64,000 nt of DNA, from assembly GCA_025094145.1 (NCBI GenBank), contig JALLLS010000060.1, positions 1 through 64,000 on the forward strand, read 5' to 3'. Below the pieces are notes generated by a model, which had not been told where the DNA came from, searched no databases, and saw only the letters and a program-made list of their open reading frames with translations. The translations under genes and the position numbers were made by a program. Below are positions 9,789 to 23,940 of this stretch, in pieces. This stretch comes from Spinellus fusiger. Lineage: Eukaryota > Mucoromycota > Mucoromycetes > Mucorales > Phycomycetaceae. The first letter of the stretch is position 1. Every line of letters starts with the position of its first letter.

Positions 9789-12700
9789 GGATTCTTATGC
9801 CTCTACAGAATACAGTGTATTTTATTTATTTATTATAAAAATAAAGGTAGAGTCAGAGATATAAAATCCTTAATATCTTTACACCACTTTACATGATAAA
9901 AAGGTTAAATTCATAGAACTGTAGTCTCTTTTGTCTTTTCTTCTTCTTCCATGGTCATACTCTCTACAGTGGCTGGTAAATAGGTGCCACTCATGAATAC
10001 TTCTTTCCATGACTGATCCATGCTACGACAAAAAGTATGCAATTACGAAGAATAGTTCCAAAATAATACAGTTTATGTTGGACAGAAACCCATGTCACTT
10101 GAAACCTTGGGCTATTTTCTTCTAAATACTTTCTATTCTGAAGGTGCCTTGAACCAAACAAGAGACTTTTCTTTAAATAAACAAGGTGACATCTTTATAG
10201 ATCATTTAGACAAGGACATCAAACTATAATAAAAGATAAACGACCAACAGAGTGAAGTATAAAAAGGGAAAAGGAAAAAAGAGGTTTGGGGTTTATTGTT
10301 GTTATCTTTCCAGTCTTAATTTTTATCCAACAAAAGATCATAAACTACCTTAAATAACCCTAAAATATAATATGCATGTAGCTCTAAGGATATAAATAAA
10401 GTTGATACTGAAAAGTTTCTTTTTTCTTTTCGTCTTTTTTTTTTTTGCAATACTCTATGCATAGCTTGGAAGTGTGGAGAAAACTGCACCTCCTTCAGCC
10501 CAACCCAAATAAACACAAGAATAGTCTACACATAATGATATAGGGATCTTCTCTATAAACCATAAGGCCAGAGTAGAGTATTTTGAAAGCAAACAGTGTA
10601 TTCAAGATTAAGTTTATATTCTCTTTGCCTCATATAGTAAGCTTACAAAAAGAAACATAATCTTGCCTAAACCTTTTTTGTTTTTTAGATTATCCACTTT
10701 TGATTTATTGATATAAATTATTGGCGCATTTTTATTTCTTATTTTTCAGAAAGAAAAAAAACTAATATTTATAAGGGTTTTTGTACAATAAAACCTATAA
10801 ACTTGTCTTTTACAACATTTGCTGTGTCGTCTTTGATCTTAGTATCAAAGGAATTCTGCCAGTTAACGTGTGGTTAAACTCTGTACTTTATTCATTGAGT
10901 TTTATACTTCTTTTATAACTATCTTATACTGCTATTCTACTGCTATAAGCTATAATGTGAGGTATACATTCTGATGATATAATGAATCGTATTACTTGCG
11001 CGTCCCTGATGTATGTGGTAACCTTCCCCTTTTGGTTTGCTCAGCAACACAAATGATAAACATTCATTTTTGGAAAGTAGTCTTACGACACCTGTACAGT
11101 TATCACTGTCCTACTCATAGTACTTTTGCAAGTCTTAATACATTACTCTATAAAATATACAAACTTATTTCTTTCAATTTTATCTCTTACTTTTGCTTTG
11201 TTTAAATGTAAGTTGATCAACAACATTTGTGTCCACTATGTTTTCCCAGTCAGACCTCTCAGTGCGACGTGTGACTGCGTAAAAGACGCTTAATAAAAAA
11301 GTGTCTTATACAAAAAAAATTGATCAACAAATATTCATTGTCTTTATTTTTAATCATTATTTATGTGTTATTTCTACTTTATTTTTAACTAATATTTTTT
11401 GTATGCGCCAATATTTCTGCTAATAGTGCGCTAATAATTTATAAATAAAGTATACATGAATACACGTAGGGGCGTTTGATGAAAATAAATAGTGCGGTTT
11501 TATGTATTTTTGGAAATTCAAGCTTAAAAGACAATCGCACTATGTTTTATTGTAATACACTACTACCTCACTATTGCAGCCAAATATTTACAGATAGTTC
11601 CATCGTATTCTCTATTCCTTTTTGTTTGCTCATGAACGTATAGTCTTCTGTGGGGATATGTTATCATTAAAATAGCTTGTGAAAATAAATTCAACTAAAC
11701 GTTAGAGGTTAGTTTTTATTTTTTATTTTTATTTAAAAAATAAAAAAACACATACAAAGGAAAAATAGATGTTTTTAAATTCAGGATTGTTTTTGTAATG
11801 AAAGAAGTACACACTGTTGTATCTTTATAGTAATAACACTCATCCATTGTATTATGAACACTCTTTTCTTTATGTAGTAAGGATTTTAAATCTATATTTA
11901 AAGAGTTCATAGAGTTTAACAATATCAAAATAAAGTATGAACACTAGAAAAAAATCTGTTGTGAGAACCCTTACTTCTTTATGCTATTCATTAATTGAGT
12001 GAAACCAATATTTGTTCATTTGATATTTATTTTAGATAAAAGCTGATAAGCTATGCAATGATAGGGTTTACCAAGAGACAGAATTGCACTGAGGCCATGC
12101 TTTGTATTGGTAAATTTACTGCCTTATATGTGCTACCTAAAGATAATAAGATATATCATTTGCTGAAGTCCAACGGCCTCCAGTAGAAAATAGTTATCTC
12201 TCTCTCTTCCCAATGATTCATTTTATGAGCTTGATCGCGTCAACACTATTCTCCAAATTATGCCAATCAAAGTTATCTCATTTGAAAATTACAAAGTAAG
12301 AGTAAATGGATATTTGATAGATAATTGTTTTCCACATAAATCATTTGCACGAGTTATCTACACCAGTTTGTACTTGTACTATTAAATTAATTATACCCAT
12401 TCTTTGAAGCAAAACCAGTAAATCAAGTAAATAAGATTCCTCATTACCACAACTGGTTATCTCATTATAAATAGGGTATAATGATGAAATGGTAAAAAAG
12501 AGAAAAAAAAAAGGAAAAAGAATATCATTGATTTCCTTCAAAAATGATATCAATAGGTCTCTAAGTGTTAACTTTTCTTTAAATTGCACACACCAAAAAG
12601 CATCCAAACAGAAAATATATTATCTTTTAAATGTAAAAGCATATCTTGGTACTATTGCCCTCGTTAATGTTCTACACTCGGGGCCTATAACATATATAGT

Positions 12701-15700
12701 AAATTAAGTTTTACATAGTATGTACAATCATCTTGCTGTCCTACTATGGTACCTTGAATTTAGAGACATACATTGTAAAGTAAAATTGAGTTGGTGTATG
12801 ATCATCTTATTCCATTGAACATTGTAGACCCTAAATCTACCAAGTAATATTCTAATTTAGAAGTAACCAACGTTGACTTTCCTATATTCTTCCTGCTGTT
12901 TCTATTCAACGTTTTATTATACTATTAGTAACATACGTTTTTTTTTAAAAAAAAATATTCATTGAGCTTATACTGCACTCAACTATTCTCTCACTTACTC
13001 ATACAGATAGCATCAAGAGTAGAGATATCATGGATTTACATAGTCAATTCTATTTTTATAAGCCTATGTGGATTAAAGGCGATAGTAACACGATCCAACT
13101 TATTGCTTCAGAGTCCTAACTCAAGTTTACTACGCATTGATTCATCAGTCAATCAATAAAAAGAAGAAAAAGATCAACATTTTTTAAGCAGATTGCTTGA
13201 ACTTTGTATACTTATTTGGTAGAAAAGATAACTACGAGTCCATAATTAATATTCCTAATCGTTTTCTTTCATGTCCTACAAATACTTTCAAATTGAGTTC
13301 ATATGTGTCTGTGTCAGGTCGTAAATAAAGATCTTTTTCTCTGGTATTGAAAGTCCTTTATATTATTTATAATCACTCTTTCTTTAAAACATACTGGTAA
13401 GGTAGGCTTGGAGTTAGACGAAGAGTTCCTAGTACTTCTCCTTCAACTTACTTTATGATAAATTCAGTGGTGTTTTTCTCATTGTCTTCTAAAATAGTAT
13501 TCTATAGATTAAAACTCATCTTTAGATAGCCTCAAGGCATTTTACTTTTCTTCTTTATAATAGTAGCATGGGAATAGAATGTGCTACCTTTTTCATCATC
13601 CTAATTTATGACAAATGGCTTTGGATACAATCGATTAATAAGCTACTTGTGTAAAAATAAAAATATATCTATAAAAAATAAAAAAAGGCTCTATATTTGA
13701 CTTATTTGTAAGAAACTATTTCTTAATAGAAACTATGGCTGCCGGAGTAGTTTCGGTGTTTAACTACCCTCCATGTATAGCAATGATGAGTGGTTAGTCT
13801 CTTGTAATTTTTACAATATATTATCCATCTCCAATACAAGAAGAGTTTCTTGCAAACATGATAAGTCAAATAAACCAGCGTCAAGTGTGTTTCTTTATTC
13901 TCAAGGAATCTGTTTCATTGTTGTTTATGTAGGATTTTCCTTGGCACCTTTTAACTCATTGAACTATTTAAATGATAAAATTGTTTTTATAGTGTAGTAC
14001 AGACTTTCTGTATGATCTCAATGCATACAGTATTTTACTTTGAACCGTTCATTAACCTTGAAAACAATTAGAATCAATGATCCTTTCTGTTTTTCTATAC
14101 AGCTTTACCTGTGCAGTGTTAGATATGTTTATGAAAGACTCTGCTTATTTGTTTTACACTCGACCTATAAAAAATTCATTGATTCTTATGAGATGACTCG
14201 ATACTCACATCAAATAGTCTAGTTCTATAAAATAAACAAATATACATTTTGAGGAATCATTCAACTATAGCTTTAATAGTGATTAGACAATTCAATAGAC
14301 ATCAATAGATCACAGTCGATCACAAGCACTGTTAGTCTGTCTGTTCAAGCTAATCATCCTACATAATCTCGAAACTTTATCACTATAAATCTCCTAAATA
14401 AGAATCTATTGTAAGATAGATATAGAATAGACGTTGGCATGCTACATAAACGGCTTTAATCTATGCAGTGATAGTTCACCTATGCAAGACTCTAATGTAG
14501 TATGAAACCAATTTACAAATGAGACAGTGAAATGAATGAACTTATACTGCCATTGTCCTGTAGACTCTTTCCTGAGGATATCTTGGAGATAAAATTAAAG
14601 AATATCTGGGAGTAAATTGCAAGTCATTTGCTTATTAGAACATAATCAACACTCACCTACTACTCTGAGTATGATCTATGCCCTGGCTTTATATCCATGA
14701 AGCTGTCAGTTGACCTGATCTCTCCAAACTCACTTTTATGATAACACCACTTTCATAGACTATTTTAACATAATTGATGGTTGATGATCAAACACTATTG
14801 ACATTCATATCATTGTGGTGTGATCCTTTTATAACAGCTGCTACTCAGATCTACGTTTAGGAAGAGGATAGAAACATGCAGTATAAGGCATCAAGTGAGT
14901 GTGTTAGTGTTAGAGTAGGCCCAAGATGCTGTAGTGATTCTTTGATTCTAAGAATAAAATACACAAGACAAGGACTCTTTAGCTATACCATGTAAGGGTG
15001 AAGCAGTGGGGTTGACTGGTTGAATGAATGGCATACTGGATGATGGATTCAATATGTGACCTAGATATATAAATTGTATATTTGGTATTCATAAATCAGC
15101 CTCTAAGAAAGAAACTGAGAACTTCAAGTCATTACCAAGATCTAACCGATAATAGATAATAAGTCCAAATTACTCTCGGTGTATTCCTGTGGAAGTATAC
15201 TTTATAATATTAAGGCAAATAAATTACTAACGAAATTATACTCTTTCTTGGCATTTAGTAAGACTACTATTAGGACGTACATGTCTAAATCGGCATTACT
15301 AAACAGGCAGTGTCTAGAATAAGAAGTTGAGTTTTATTCAATGGCTACACTCTGCTTTGATAAAGTCGATAGGTAGACATTAAGGCATTTTAGTTTCTTG
15401 CCAGCTCTTAAACTAGGCGTGTGTAACATTCGATTTAAACGCTCTTTTCTTCTTTCATTGACCTACTTCCAATTGATTACTTAGTTCTGTGATAGACTCA
15501 TTTGAACCAAGTCTGTTATCATATACAACTGCTATGAATCGTCGCATTGTATCAGTATCTTCTATTTAGATGGATATGTCTCTAAGCTATTTCTCCCTTT
15601 TGTAAAATCGTATAAATACTTCATCATTTACTTACTCTTATTCTCTATTCACTTTTTTTTTTTACTTTATCTTTTCAATACTTGCTAACCATTACACATA

Positions 15701-15733
15701 TTCTAAGCACAGAAAACCCTTACTCTATTCAAT
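9789..15733. other. AT-rich gene-poor block
   Basis: Nearly 6 kb without a supportable gene. A 36-codon minus-strand frame at about 10021-9914 (MDQSWKEVFMSGTYLPATVE...) is preceded by a TCGTAG acceptor-like site and could be a last exon or a relic. 12060-12330 (plus) has weak similarity to LINE reverse-transcriptase text (a VRVNGY-like stretch). Around 10720 and 11403 the word ATTGGCGCAT occurs in opposite orientations, and AATTGATCAACAA/AGTTGATCAACAA occurs twice near 11212 and 11320. The remaining open frames are short and AT-driven. Confidence 0.55.
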
Positions 15734-18299
15734 ATGAGTGAGCCTACCTACGATTATCAATCGAAGCAAGAGTCTACCGATAATAATGAAAAGACAGATA
15801 TCAACCATTATAATGAAAAAGAAGCCTACCTAAAAACAGAATTAGAAGGAGCTGGCAGCAGCAAATCTAGCATTGACTATGATAAAGAGGATACAGACGT
15901 GTCTATTGTCAACCAAATTGCTTCTACAGAGGATGATCCAAACATTATTGTCTTGACCTTCCGTAGTATCCTTGTGGGCCTTGTAAGTAACCACTCTCTC
16001 CATCGAGTTCATTTACAGTATTCATCATTCTCTCCAGATTCTTGCCTGTCTTGGTTCATCTGTAAATCAATTGATGTCTTTTAAACCTGTCAGCACACCT
16101 TTATCCAATGTATTCATGCTGATTATTGCCTATGTTGTTTGCAACCTTTGGGCCAAACATCTTCCATCAGGAGGATGGCTTAATCCTGGTCCCTTCACCA
16201 TCAAAGAACATACTATCATTTACGTTATTGTTTCCTCAGCAAACACAAGTGCCTACGGTACTTTCGCTATTGCTGCTCAAGAACTTTATTTCTCCAATGC
16301 ACCAAGTGCTGTTGGCAGTATCTTTTTGCTTTTTGCTACACAGCTTGTGGGTTACGGCATTGCTGGTCAGCTCCGCCCATTCTTAGTTTACCCTTCTCAT
16401 ATGATTTGGCCCACAACATTGCCTACACTTTCCTTCTTGAAATCACTGAATACTCCCGGCAATGAAAGCAAATATCTTACTAGATTCTTTTTTGCTATCT
16501 TTGGATGCGCCTTTGTTTGGGAATTTATTCCTCAGTACATGTTCCCTCTTCTCAGTGGCTTCTCAGTCATCTGTCTTGCTAAGCGTGACAGTGTCTGGAT
16601 CCAGCGTCTCTTTGGTGGTGTCGCTGTCAATGAAGGCCTGGGCATCCTCTCTCTCAGTTTCGACTGGAACAACTTGGCCTACTACTCTCCTCTTGTGTTT
16701 CCCTTTTATGTCCAAATGAATATATACTTTGGTCTTTTGCTTATCTGGATCATTGTCCCCGTCGTCTACTACTATGATGTATGGCATGCTCAGAGCTTCC
16801 CCATGCTGTCCAACGGTATTTTCTCTCGTGATCCCGTTACTGGCTTGTCTTCCAAATATCCCCAGGCCCAGGTCTTAAACCCGGACAACTCCCTCAACTC
16901 CACCAAGCTCGAAGAAATCGGTCGTCCCTACTTTGCTACTTTCTACGCCCTCCAGTACATCTTTACCAATTTTGCTGTTACTGCTATTATCTCCCATGTT
17001 GCACTTTTCCACGGAAAAGATATCTTCAGAATTGTTAAGAATATCTTGAAGAGAAAGTCCAGCCGCCAAATGGATATCCACAACACCTTGATGGCTGCTT
17101 ATAAAGAGGTAAACATTAGATCATAGGGTGTTTTAAAGCCTTACTCATCTTTGTATATAGGTCCCATCTTGGTGGTATTACACTATCTTTATTTTGGGTA
17201 CTGCTCTTAACATCGGTATTGGTTATCTCAACAAAAGTCAGCTCCCATGGTGGGGCTTCATCTTGGCCATTGTCTTGTCTAGTGTGCTATCACTTCCATT
17301 GAACATGATCATTGCCATCACTGGTAACCATCTTGGTCTTAACGTTGTTACAGAGATGGTCTGTGGTTTTATTCTTCCTGGCTATCCCGTTGCCAACATG
17401 TACTTCAAGACTGTTGGTTACAACACTATCCATCAAGCTGCACTTATGGGCAGTGATCTTAAGATTGGTCATTACCTTAAGCTTCCTCCTAGAATTGTAT
17501 TCTTAGCCCAGCTCCTCGGCACTGTTGTTGGATGTGTCTTCAACTACATCGTCAATCATGTAAGTATTATTTCTTTGTCTTTCTACCTTTCCACCTTTAA
17601 TTGGAGCATTTTCTCACCTTTATTTTAATGATTAGACTATTGTTGAAACCAAGCGCGACATTCTTCTGAATCCCTCGAGCAGTGTCTGGAGTGGTGCTAA
17701 TCCTCAAGTATGTACTTCTTATCCCATCATGTTCATAAATACTTATTGTTTCTATAGAGTATGAACTCTGCTGCTATTACTTGGGGTGCCATTGGTCCCA
17801 TGTTCATGTTTGGACCCGGAACTGAATACTACTTTTTCTTGTGGGCCTTCGTTGTTGGATTTGCCTTGCCTGTTCCTGTATGGCTCCTCCACAGATACTT
17901 CCCTAAAGTTGGCTTTAACTATGTGAATATTCCTCTGATTCTTATTGGATTCTGTACTCTTCCCGGTACATCTTCTTCATGGATCACTGTTTCCTTCATT
18001 ATTATTCTCGTCACCCAATTCTACATCAAGCGTCGCTACCTTAAATGGTATGTCAAGCACAACTACTTGTTGTCTGCTGCACTTGATTCGGGTGCATCTC
18101 TTATGGTCTTCTTGTTGTCCATGACTGTCTTTGGTGGTGGTAACGGTATCAGTTACAACTTCCCTACATGGGGTGGAAACAGACAAGGTATGTATATCTT
18201 GGATTCTCCTGATATCTTTGTTTCATTTTCTAACTCTCTTTATCATTAGATCTTGTTAAAGCAGGTCATTATATTGATTACTGCTGTGCTGATTGTTAA
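15734..18299 (+). CDS. Oligopeptide transporter, OPT family
   Basis: Proton-coupled plasma-membrane importer of small peptides (tetra-/pentapeptides, possibly glutathione). Exons 15734-15982, 16038-17108, 17161-17559, 17636-17707, 17758-18187 and 18250-18299 give 2271 nt, 756 aa, typical for OPT. A hydrophilic, acidic N-tail of about 70 residues precedes many hydrophobic segments. Signatures: NPGPFTIKEH in the first third, AITGNHLGLNVVTEM, GFILPGYPVANMYFKTVGY, and LKLPPRIVFLAQLLGT (the family's KIPPR-like motif). The last exon is 50 nt, ending DYCCADC, matching the usual cysteine-containing OPT end. Codon choice is visibly more C-ending in third positions than the surroundings, which fits strong expression. 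Substrate cannot be settled from sequence. Poly(A)-signal-like AATAAATAAA lies near 18464. Confidence 0.93.
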
Positions 18300-19298
18300 T
18301 TTAGCTATATCCCACCCATTCTTTTCTCATTGTTTTCTATCGCTATGAGATAACCGAGACTTTATTAATTCTACACCTACTAATGCTAGTATAGCCTTTC
18401 CCATCTTTTTATTACGTATTCCCATTCCTCTGTATATATACATCTATCCTATAGTAGTAATTTTAATAAATAAACTAATATCGAAATAGACTATTCTTAA
18501 TTCATTCATGCTTTATTTTCATGTAAATCCATCTTTTGTTTTAAAAGGAACGTTTTCTATTTGTTTTATTTTTATTCATTTCTAAATAAGCCTGTCAGTC
18601 CACAATTATTTCAAAAGCAGTAAAATAATCTCCATTAAAATGAAGGATTAATATCCTTTCATCCAATCGGTATCCATAGCCCTCTGTCGGGTTTCTCCTG
18701 TCCATATCAAGTCAGCGAGCTATATTCTCTATTATTATTTTCCATGTTTTTTTAGTGGGTTTCTAATAAATAAACGAAATGAAAACACAATAGGAAAAGA
18801 CACTGATTACGAAGCGCATATATTACTGAGTCATTTAGAGTTCATTGACTTGTCAGTAACAAATAATTTCAATCAAAAATAACTCCATTTTATTTTTTTA
18901 TTTTTTTTATATTTTTTTATACAAACAAATAGAGAGAGAGAGAAAACATATCAAAAAATGCCTTTTAAATATCTTGTGGTTGTATGAAGATACTTGTATT
19001 GCTATAGAAGTCTGGGATTCTTCTTTTAATACTCTTATCTTCTTTGTATGTATTCTTTTTTCCTTTTCATAAAATAAAAACACACATCTAGCCATATTTT
19101 AATTTATCCCTAATATGATTTATTTATTTTTGAAATGATCTCTACCACCTTAGTCTACAAAGGCAAATTGACCTGTAGCATGTGTTTGGCACTTTAAATT
19201 CAGAGAGATAAGTAAAAGATGTTCAAAGCTTTATAATGATTACTAGACAGTGTAATATCTTTTGAATGTCAAGATTCAAATTACACACACTTTATTAG
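18300..19298. other. Intergenic, OPT 3' flank to palindromic element
   Basis: AT-rich 1 kb with poly(A)-type signals just after the OPT stop and long T/A runs near 18890-18920. No gene recognised. Confidence 0.5.
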
Positions 19299-20606
19299 TT
19301 TCTAGATAGTTTGTCTGTAGCATGAGTTTCTGTCAGTTATTCAAACAAGGCTCCAGCGATATCTAAAAAGGATAAAGACAAGAATGAACCAGTAAACTTG
19401 TATTTGTATTGGTTCTAGTAGTATCATTAGAGTCTTTATGTGTGTTTGTGTGTGTGTGTGTGATATCTAAAGGAGTGCTGTGGATGGGTATTATTCTCCC
19501 TCTGAGATAATCTTCAAGTTGGTACTTAATACTATTGATATAAGATGTATATTAGCAGCCATCTTTCACTTTAGCGTGAATGGATTAATATATACTTGGA
19601 GAATATATAAGTATAAGAGACTCTATTATTGCTATTGTGGACCAGGACTTGCAAAACGGGTGACTATTCAGACTTCTAACCAGTATCACATAAAGGTGTC
19701 TTGGTTATCATTCTTCTGGTAGGATGTACACCTGAAGAACTTGTTATAGTTTTCTAATAAAATCAAATACATGTAAGAATCTTAGCTTGCTTCTACAGGC
19801 ATGCTATATCTTTTTTTTTTTACTTTATTAATGTCTTGTTGACTGTGTAGCATTTCTGGTCTAGAGAAATAGATAATAATAATAATAATAATAATAATAA
19901 AGAAAGAAAAAGCCTTTAATAACACTGAATAGTGCCAGCTACTATTTATCATTCATTCGTAGGACGGTGTCTTCAATAGCTTCTTGGGTCTAGAGGTATT
20001 TGGTTAGTTAACGTACGATTCACTCTGCTCTTTTCTATTCAACTTGTTTGTCATTCTTTTATACTTCTGTTTTACTCTAATGATTAATACAAATAGAAGA
20101 ACTTGGATGAATTAACCACCAAATATAACAACTTTACCATTAAAAGGCACACATTCCGATACATGCTATTACACTTTCTTACTATCTCTAAAAGATCTAT
20201 CCACTGCATCAAATAAGCTACGGCTCATCATAGATACTTTATCCCAAACTAATCATTGTGTGGCTTTTTTATTTTATTTTATTTTATTTTATTTAGTTAT
20301 TTTTTACGATTTGCTAACTGCTAACTTTTATATATATTAATATACTTTTTTTTAAAAATAAATAAAAATAAAGTCGCAGTTTTTGTAATTTGATGTCGTC
20401 CAAAGAAACTTGCTGTCCAAAAATAAAGTCGCTTGATCCAAAAATAAAGTCGTGTTCACGTTTCATGCACTTTGATTTCGTTTAGTAATTTTCATATAAA
20501 ATTGTTGGTGTTTTTATATTATATTATAAATGAGTTGTTGTACTCAATTTCCAATGAATACACTTCCAGAAAGACCTTCTGAGGATGAATGGCAAGTGTG
20601 AGGGAT
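19299..20606 (+). repeat. Left inverted arm of palindromic element
   Basis: About 1.31 kb, matching 24848-26145 in reverse orientation. The inner part has three near-copies of AAAATAAAGTCG (near 20366, 20420 and 20440). The inner breakpoint falls just after GGCAAGTGTGAGGGAT (ends 20606). Confidence 0.85.
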
Positions 20607-20689
20607 CTATTGAGGGATGTCATTGGATGAATGGCAATAATCAGTTAACACATTCAACATTAACAACTTCTTCCCTAGCCTATAGCTCT

Positions 20690-22564
20690 TCCCAAAACAA
20701 CTCTAGAGGCTCTTCCTAAGCGACCACCACCGCTACCCACACCACCACTCAAAGCTTCCCTTTCCTATGCCAGAGCAGCTCAGAAAAGCGTCTCTCATTC
20801 TTCTATCAACCACCGGATTGCAGTAGTCATCGGGTCATAGAACCCTCATACTTGTCCTCAGGAATGATGATAGGGTATAACAGCTCACTCAGTCATGTTT
20901 GAAGTTCTCCTTTATGACACTGCATTATATAATGCATTTTGGCCTTCTTTGAGCAAGATCTATATCAGAGGCACTTACTATGGCCTCACATCTAATGAAA
21001 AAGAACAACATTGATTCTATTGAACTTCATTTTGGTGATAGAGCCTCTTGCGATAAAGCCTGCACTTCTTCTATTCTTGCCAATAGTGTGTCCATTTCTT
21101 CTGTTTTTGTAGTGTCTTCCGAGAATAAGCTGTTAAGACTGAATATCAACCTGATCCTTCTGCTCCCTTTGATGTAGTCCGGGAGATTGTTGTAGATCAG
21201 GACAACCTATTCTACTGTGGCTCGGGTCATATTTACATGACTCGCCCTCCAAACTCAGAGAAGCCTTTCAAGATACTTGTTCTCACAACAGCTGCTACTA
21301 TAGAAGGAACATCTTTCCCGAACCCACCCAACATTCAGTACACTGCCCCAGGCACCCCTGACTCACCTCTGCTGGCCCAGCAAACTGTGTTTAAAGGGTA
21401 TACGCATGTGGATACATCTAGCCAAGAGGAGTTCTATGTGGACTCTCATGCTAATAATAATGAAGAAGAGAAAGAAGAGGAGACCCCACCACCTTCATAC
21501 TGTTTGAAGATCTCAACTACTCTCAGTATGCATATGCCCATCAACTTCGTCTTGTACCTCGGCCTTCTCAGTGCAAGATTTGCCACAGATGCAGTGGGAT
21601 CTCTTGAAGACCACTGTATGTGGATTGATTCAATCCTTTAACAGACGTCCACAGATGAACCTGCAGAATATGGAGCGATTGCTGCAGAGTAAAAGAGACT
21701 TCCTAGTGAAGAAGTTTACCTCCAATCCTGGTCAGAATTTCCAACTGCCAGTGATTGAGAGGCAGCTTCATGCGATTCAGATTGAACGCACAGAACAACA
21801 AGCCCTTTGCGCAGGTAAACTTTGGAGAAAGAATGGAGAGACCTCTGCTGGATACCTGAAGAAAACAGTGGAGAGTCGCCAAACTCACAAGAACATTGTC
21901 TGCCTCTCACTCTACCAATGACATGCTGGACACTAATCCTGAGGGGATGAAAGAAGCTGCAGCTTGCTTTTATGAGCAGTTGTATACACCAGAAGCAGTA
22001 GATCCAGAAGCATTAGAAAACCTTTTAAGCAATCCACATGTGTCAGTCTGCTGCCAAATAGAGAAGGGATCTGCCCTCATTGAATAACTGGTATCCAATG
22101 GCACTGATCAATACAGATGCCAAGATGTTTACTCGTCTCTTGAGTTCTTGTCTCCTCTCTGCTGCTGGTTCACTCATATCGCCCTACCCAACTGGTTTTT
22201 TGAAGGGTCGTTTTATTGCTGATCTCAATGTTAATTAATATGTTGATGGAATATGCACGCACTACAAAATCTACAGCCATTGGGCTTCTACTTGACCAAG
22301 AAAAGGCATATGATCGTATACATTCAGGATACCTTCAGAGGGTCTTCTACAAGTTCAACTCTTCACCTGCCGTTGTCACTTGTATCTGCCAACTCCTCTT
22401 CTCTACAATGATACAGATCAACGTCAATGGATACTTATTTCGCTATCTGGAGACACCATTGGACCTTTTTTTTTATATACAACTCCTTTTAACCCTGTCC
22501 ATGTTCTGACCACGGTGGATCACTTGGTCTTCAAGCTGCAAGCCGAGTTGGACTTGAGAAACTA
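20690..22564 (+). pseudogene. Decayed LINE (non-LTR retrotransposon) fragment inside the palindrome
   Basis: Frameshifted text in three frames. A P/S-rich start includes SLSYARAAQKS (about 20760-20800), ORF1-like. The stretch at 21715-21895 includes GKLWRKNGETSAGYLKKTVE, and the downstream stretch ends EQLYTP; both match the RT-upstream linker of the LINE at 46-49 kb. The reverse-transcriptase core follows: GRFIADLN, then LLLDQEKAYDRI (carrying the first catalytic Asp) and INVNGYLF. The YADD-containing region is absent, so the copy is truncated as well as frameshifted. No function is expected. Confidence 0.75.
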
Positions 22565-23940
22565 ATTATTATATTATAAAACACAAAATACATACACAGA
22601 AAAACAACTAAAAAAATAGAAAAACAAAAAATGAAAGTTGTGATATTTCTTAAGATAGCAAACTCACAATAGAAACGAGCACCGCTCCTTTACAAAAAGA
22701 AAACTTCTTCCCTAGCTTCTCCAACTAAAAAAAAACTTCTTGTCAACTCTTCCTGTTTTAAAGTTAAAAGGTGAATTTGTAAGGGAAAAAAAGAATAAAG
22801 GACAATATAGCAACTCTGTGAGAATCCTTTAGGAATTTAATTAATTAATTATACTGTATATGATTATATCCCTAACACTAAGTAAATCATTTGTGAAATA
22901 TATCATCTAGTACAAGTCATGTTATAATTTACTGTATACGCTTTAAATATAATGATATTATTTTGTCTTTATTATTTATCATAATGATATACTATGTACA
23001 TAAAGCTTTTATCATATTGTTTACAGCACTTCCAGAAATAATTATTATTTGTTATTGTAAAAGATATCATAAACATTTCTTGCCAACTTATTATTGACAT
23101 TGGAGATTGCTGTGGTTAGGTTTTCTGCAAGTTATGTCAGAAAGTGATTCAAGTTCTGATTGCCCAAGATAGGGATTTCCAGCATATCATTAAACAAGTC
23201 GATCAATGATTGAAAGATTCTTTATCTAGTCCATCTTTAAGCTTGCATCTTTTCCATGATCAAACACATTTATTGCAATTGCACGGAATAGTCTTGACAC
23301 CAAAGATACTATGGGTGTGTTGTCATTGCTTGTATCAAAATCTGACAACGTCCACAAAGTTGCTGGTCTACAACGGGTATCGTTTGTAAAAACAGAAGAG
23401 GAACGGCATAGTAGATATGTGCTTGGAAAGCAGAACTTTGACTTAACCTGGCGTAGTTGAGAAAGCTTGTCAAAGATGTATAGTTTTTTGTATCTAGTAT
23501 CAAAAGTTGTGGACGTGTACCAGTTAATAAACTACTTTGAGACAAAGATAGATGTTGTTGAGGATGGTTCAAATTCATTTGAAGGCGAAGGACCAAGGCT
23601 AGGCTCCAACACAGTATCAATACGAATGGATGATGTGATGAGTACATTCATTTTCTTGATCCTAATGTAAGCTTGCAGCTGTTGTCATTTTTGATTATTT
23701 TAACTTCGATGTTTGGGTAGCGTGTGAAGGGTTGAGGTAGAGACGATGGTAATATTTGTGTCTTTGTTGATTTGATCTTCTCGTGATGGTCATCATGTTC
23801 AGGCGTTTGGCCGTATACTTCAGTACAGTAAATCATCAATCTACCACAAAACAAAGTAAGCTTCAGCTTCTTTTCTGTAGATATCACTCTTTGTTAGAGT
23901 CTATCAGCAAAGTTCCTTCCATCATGCGAGTACACACGTA

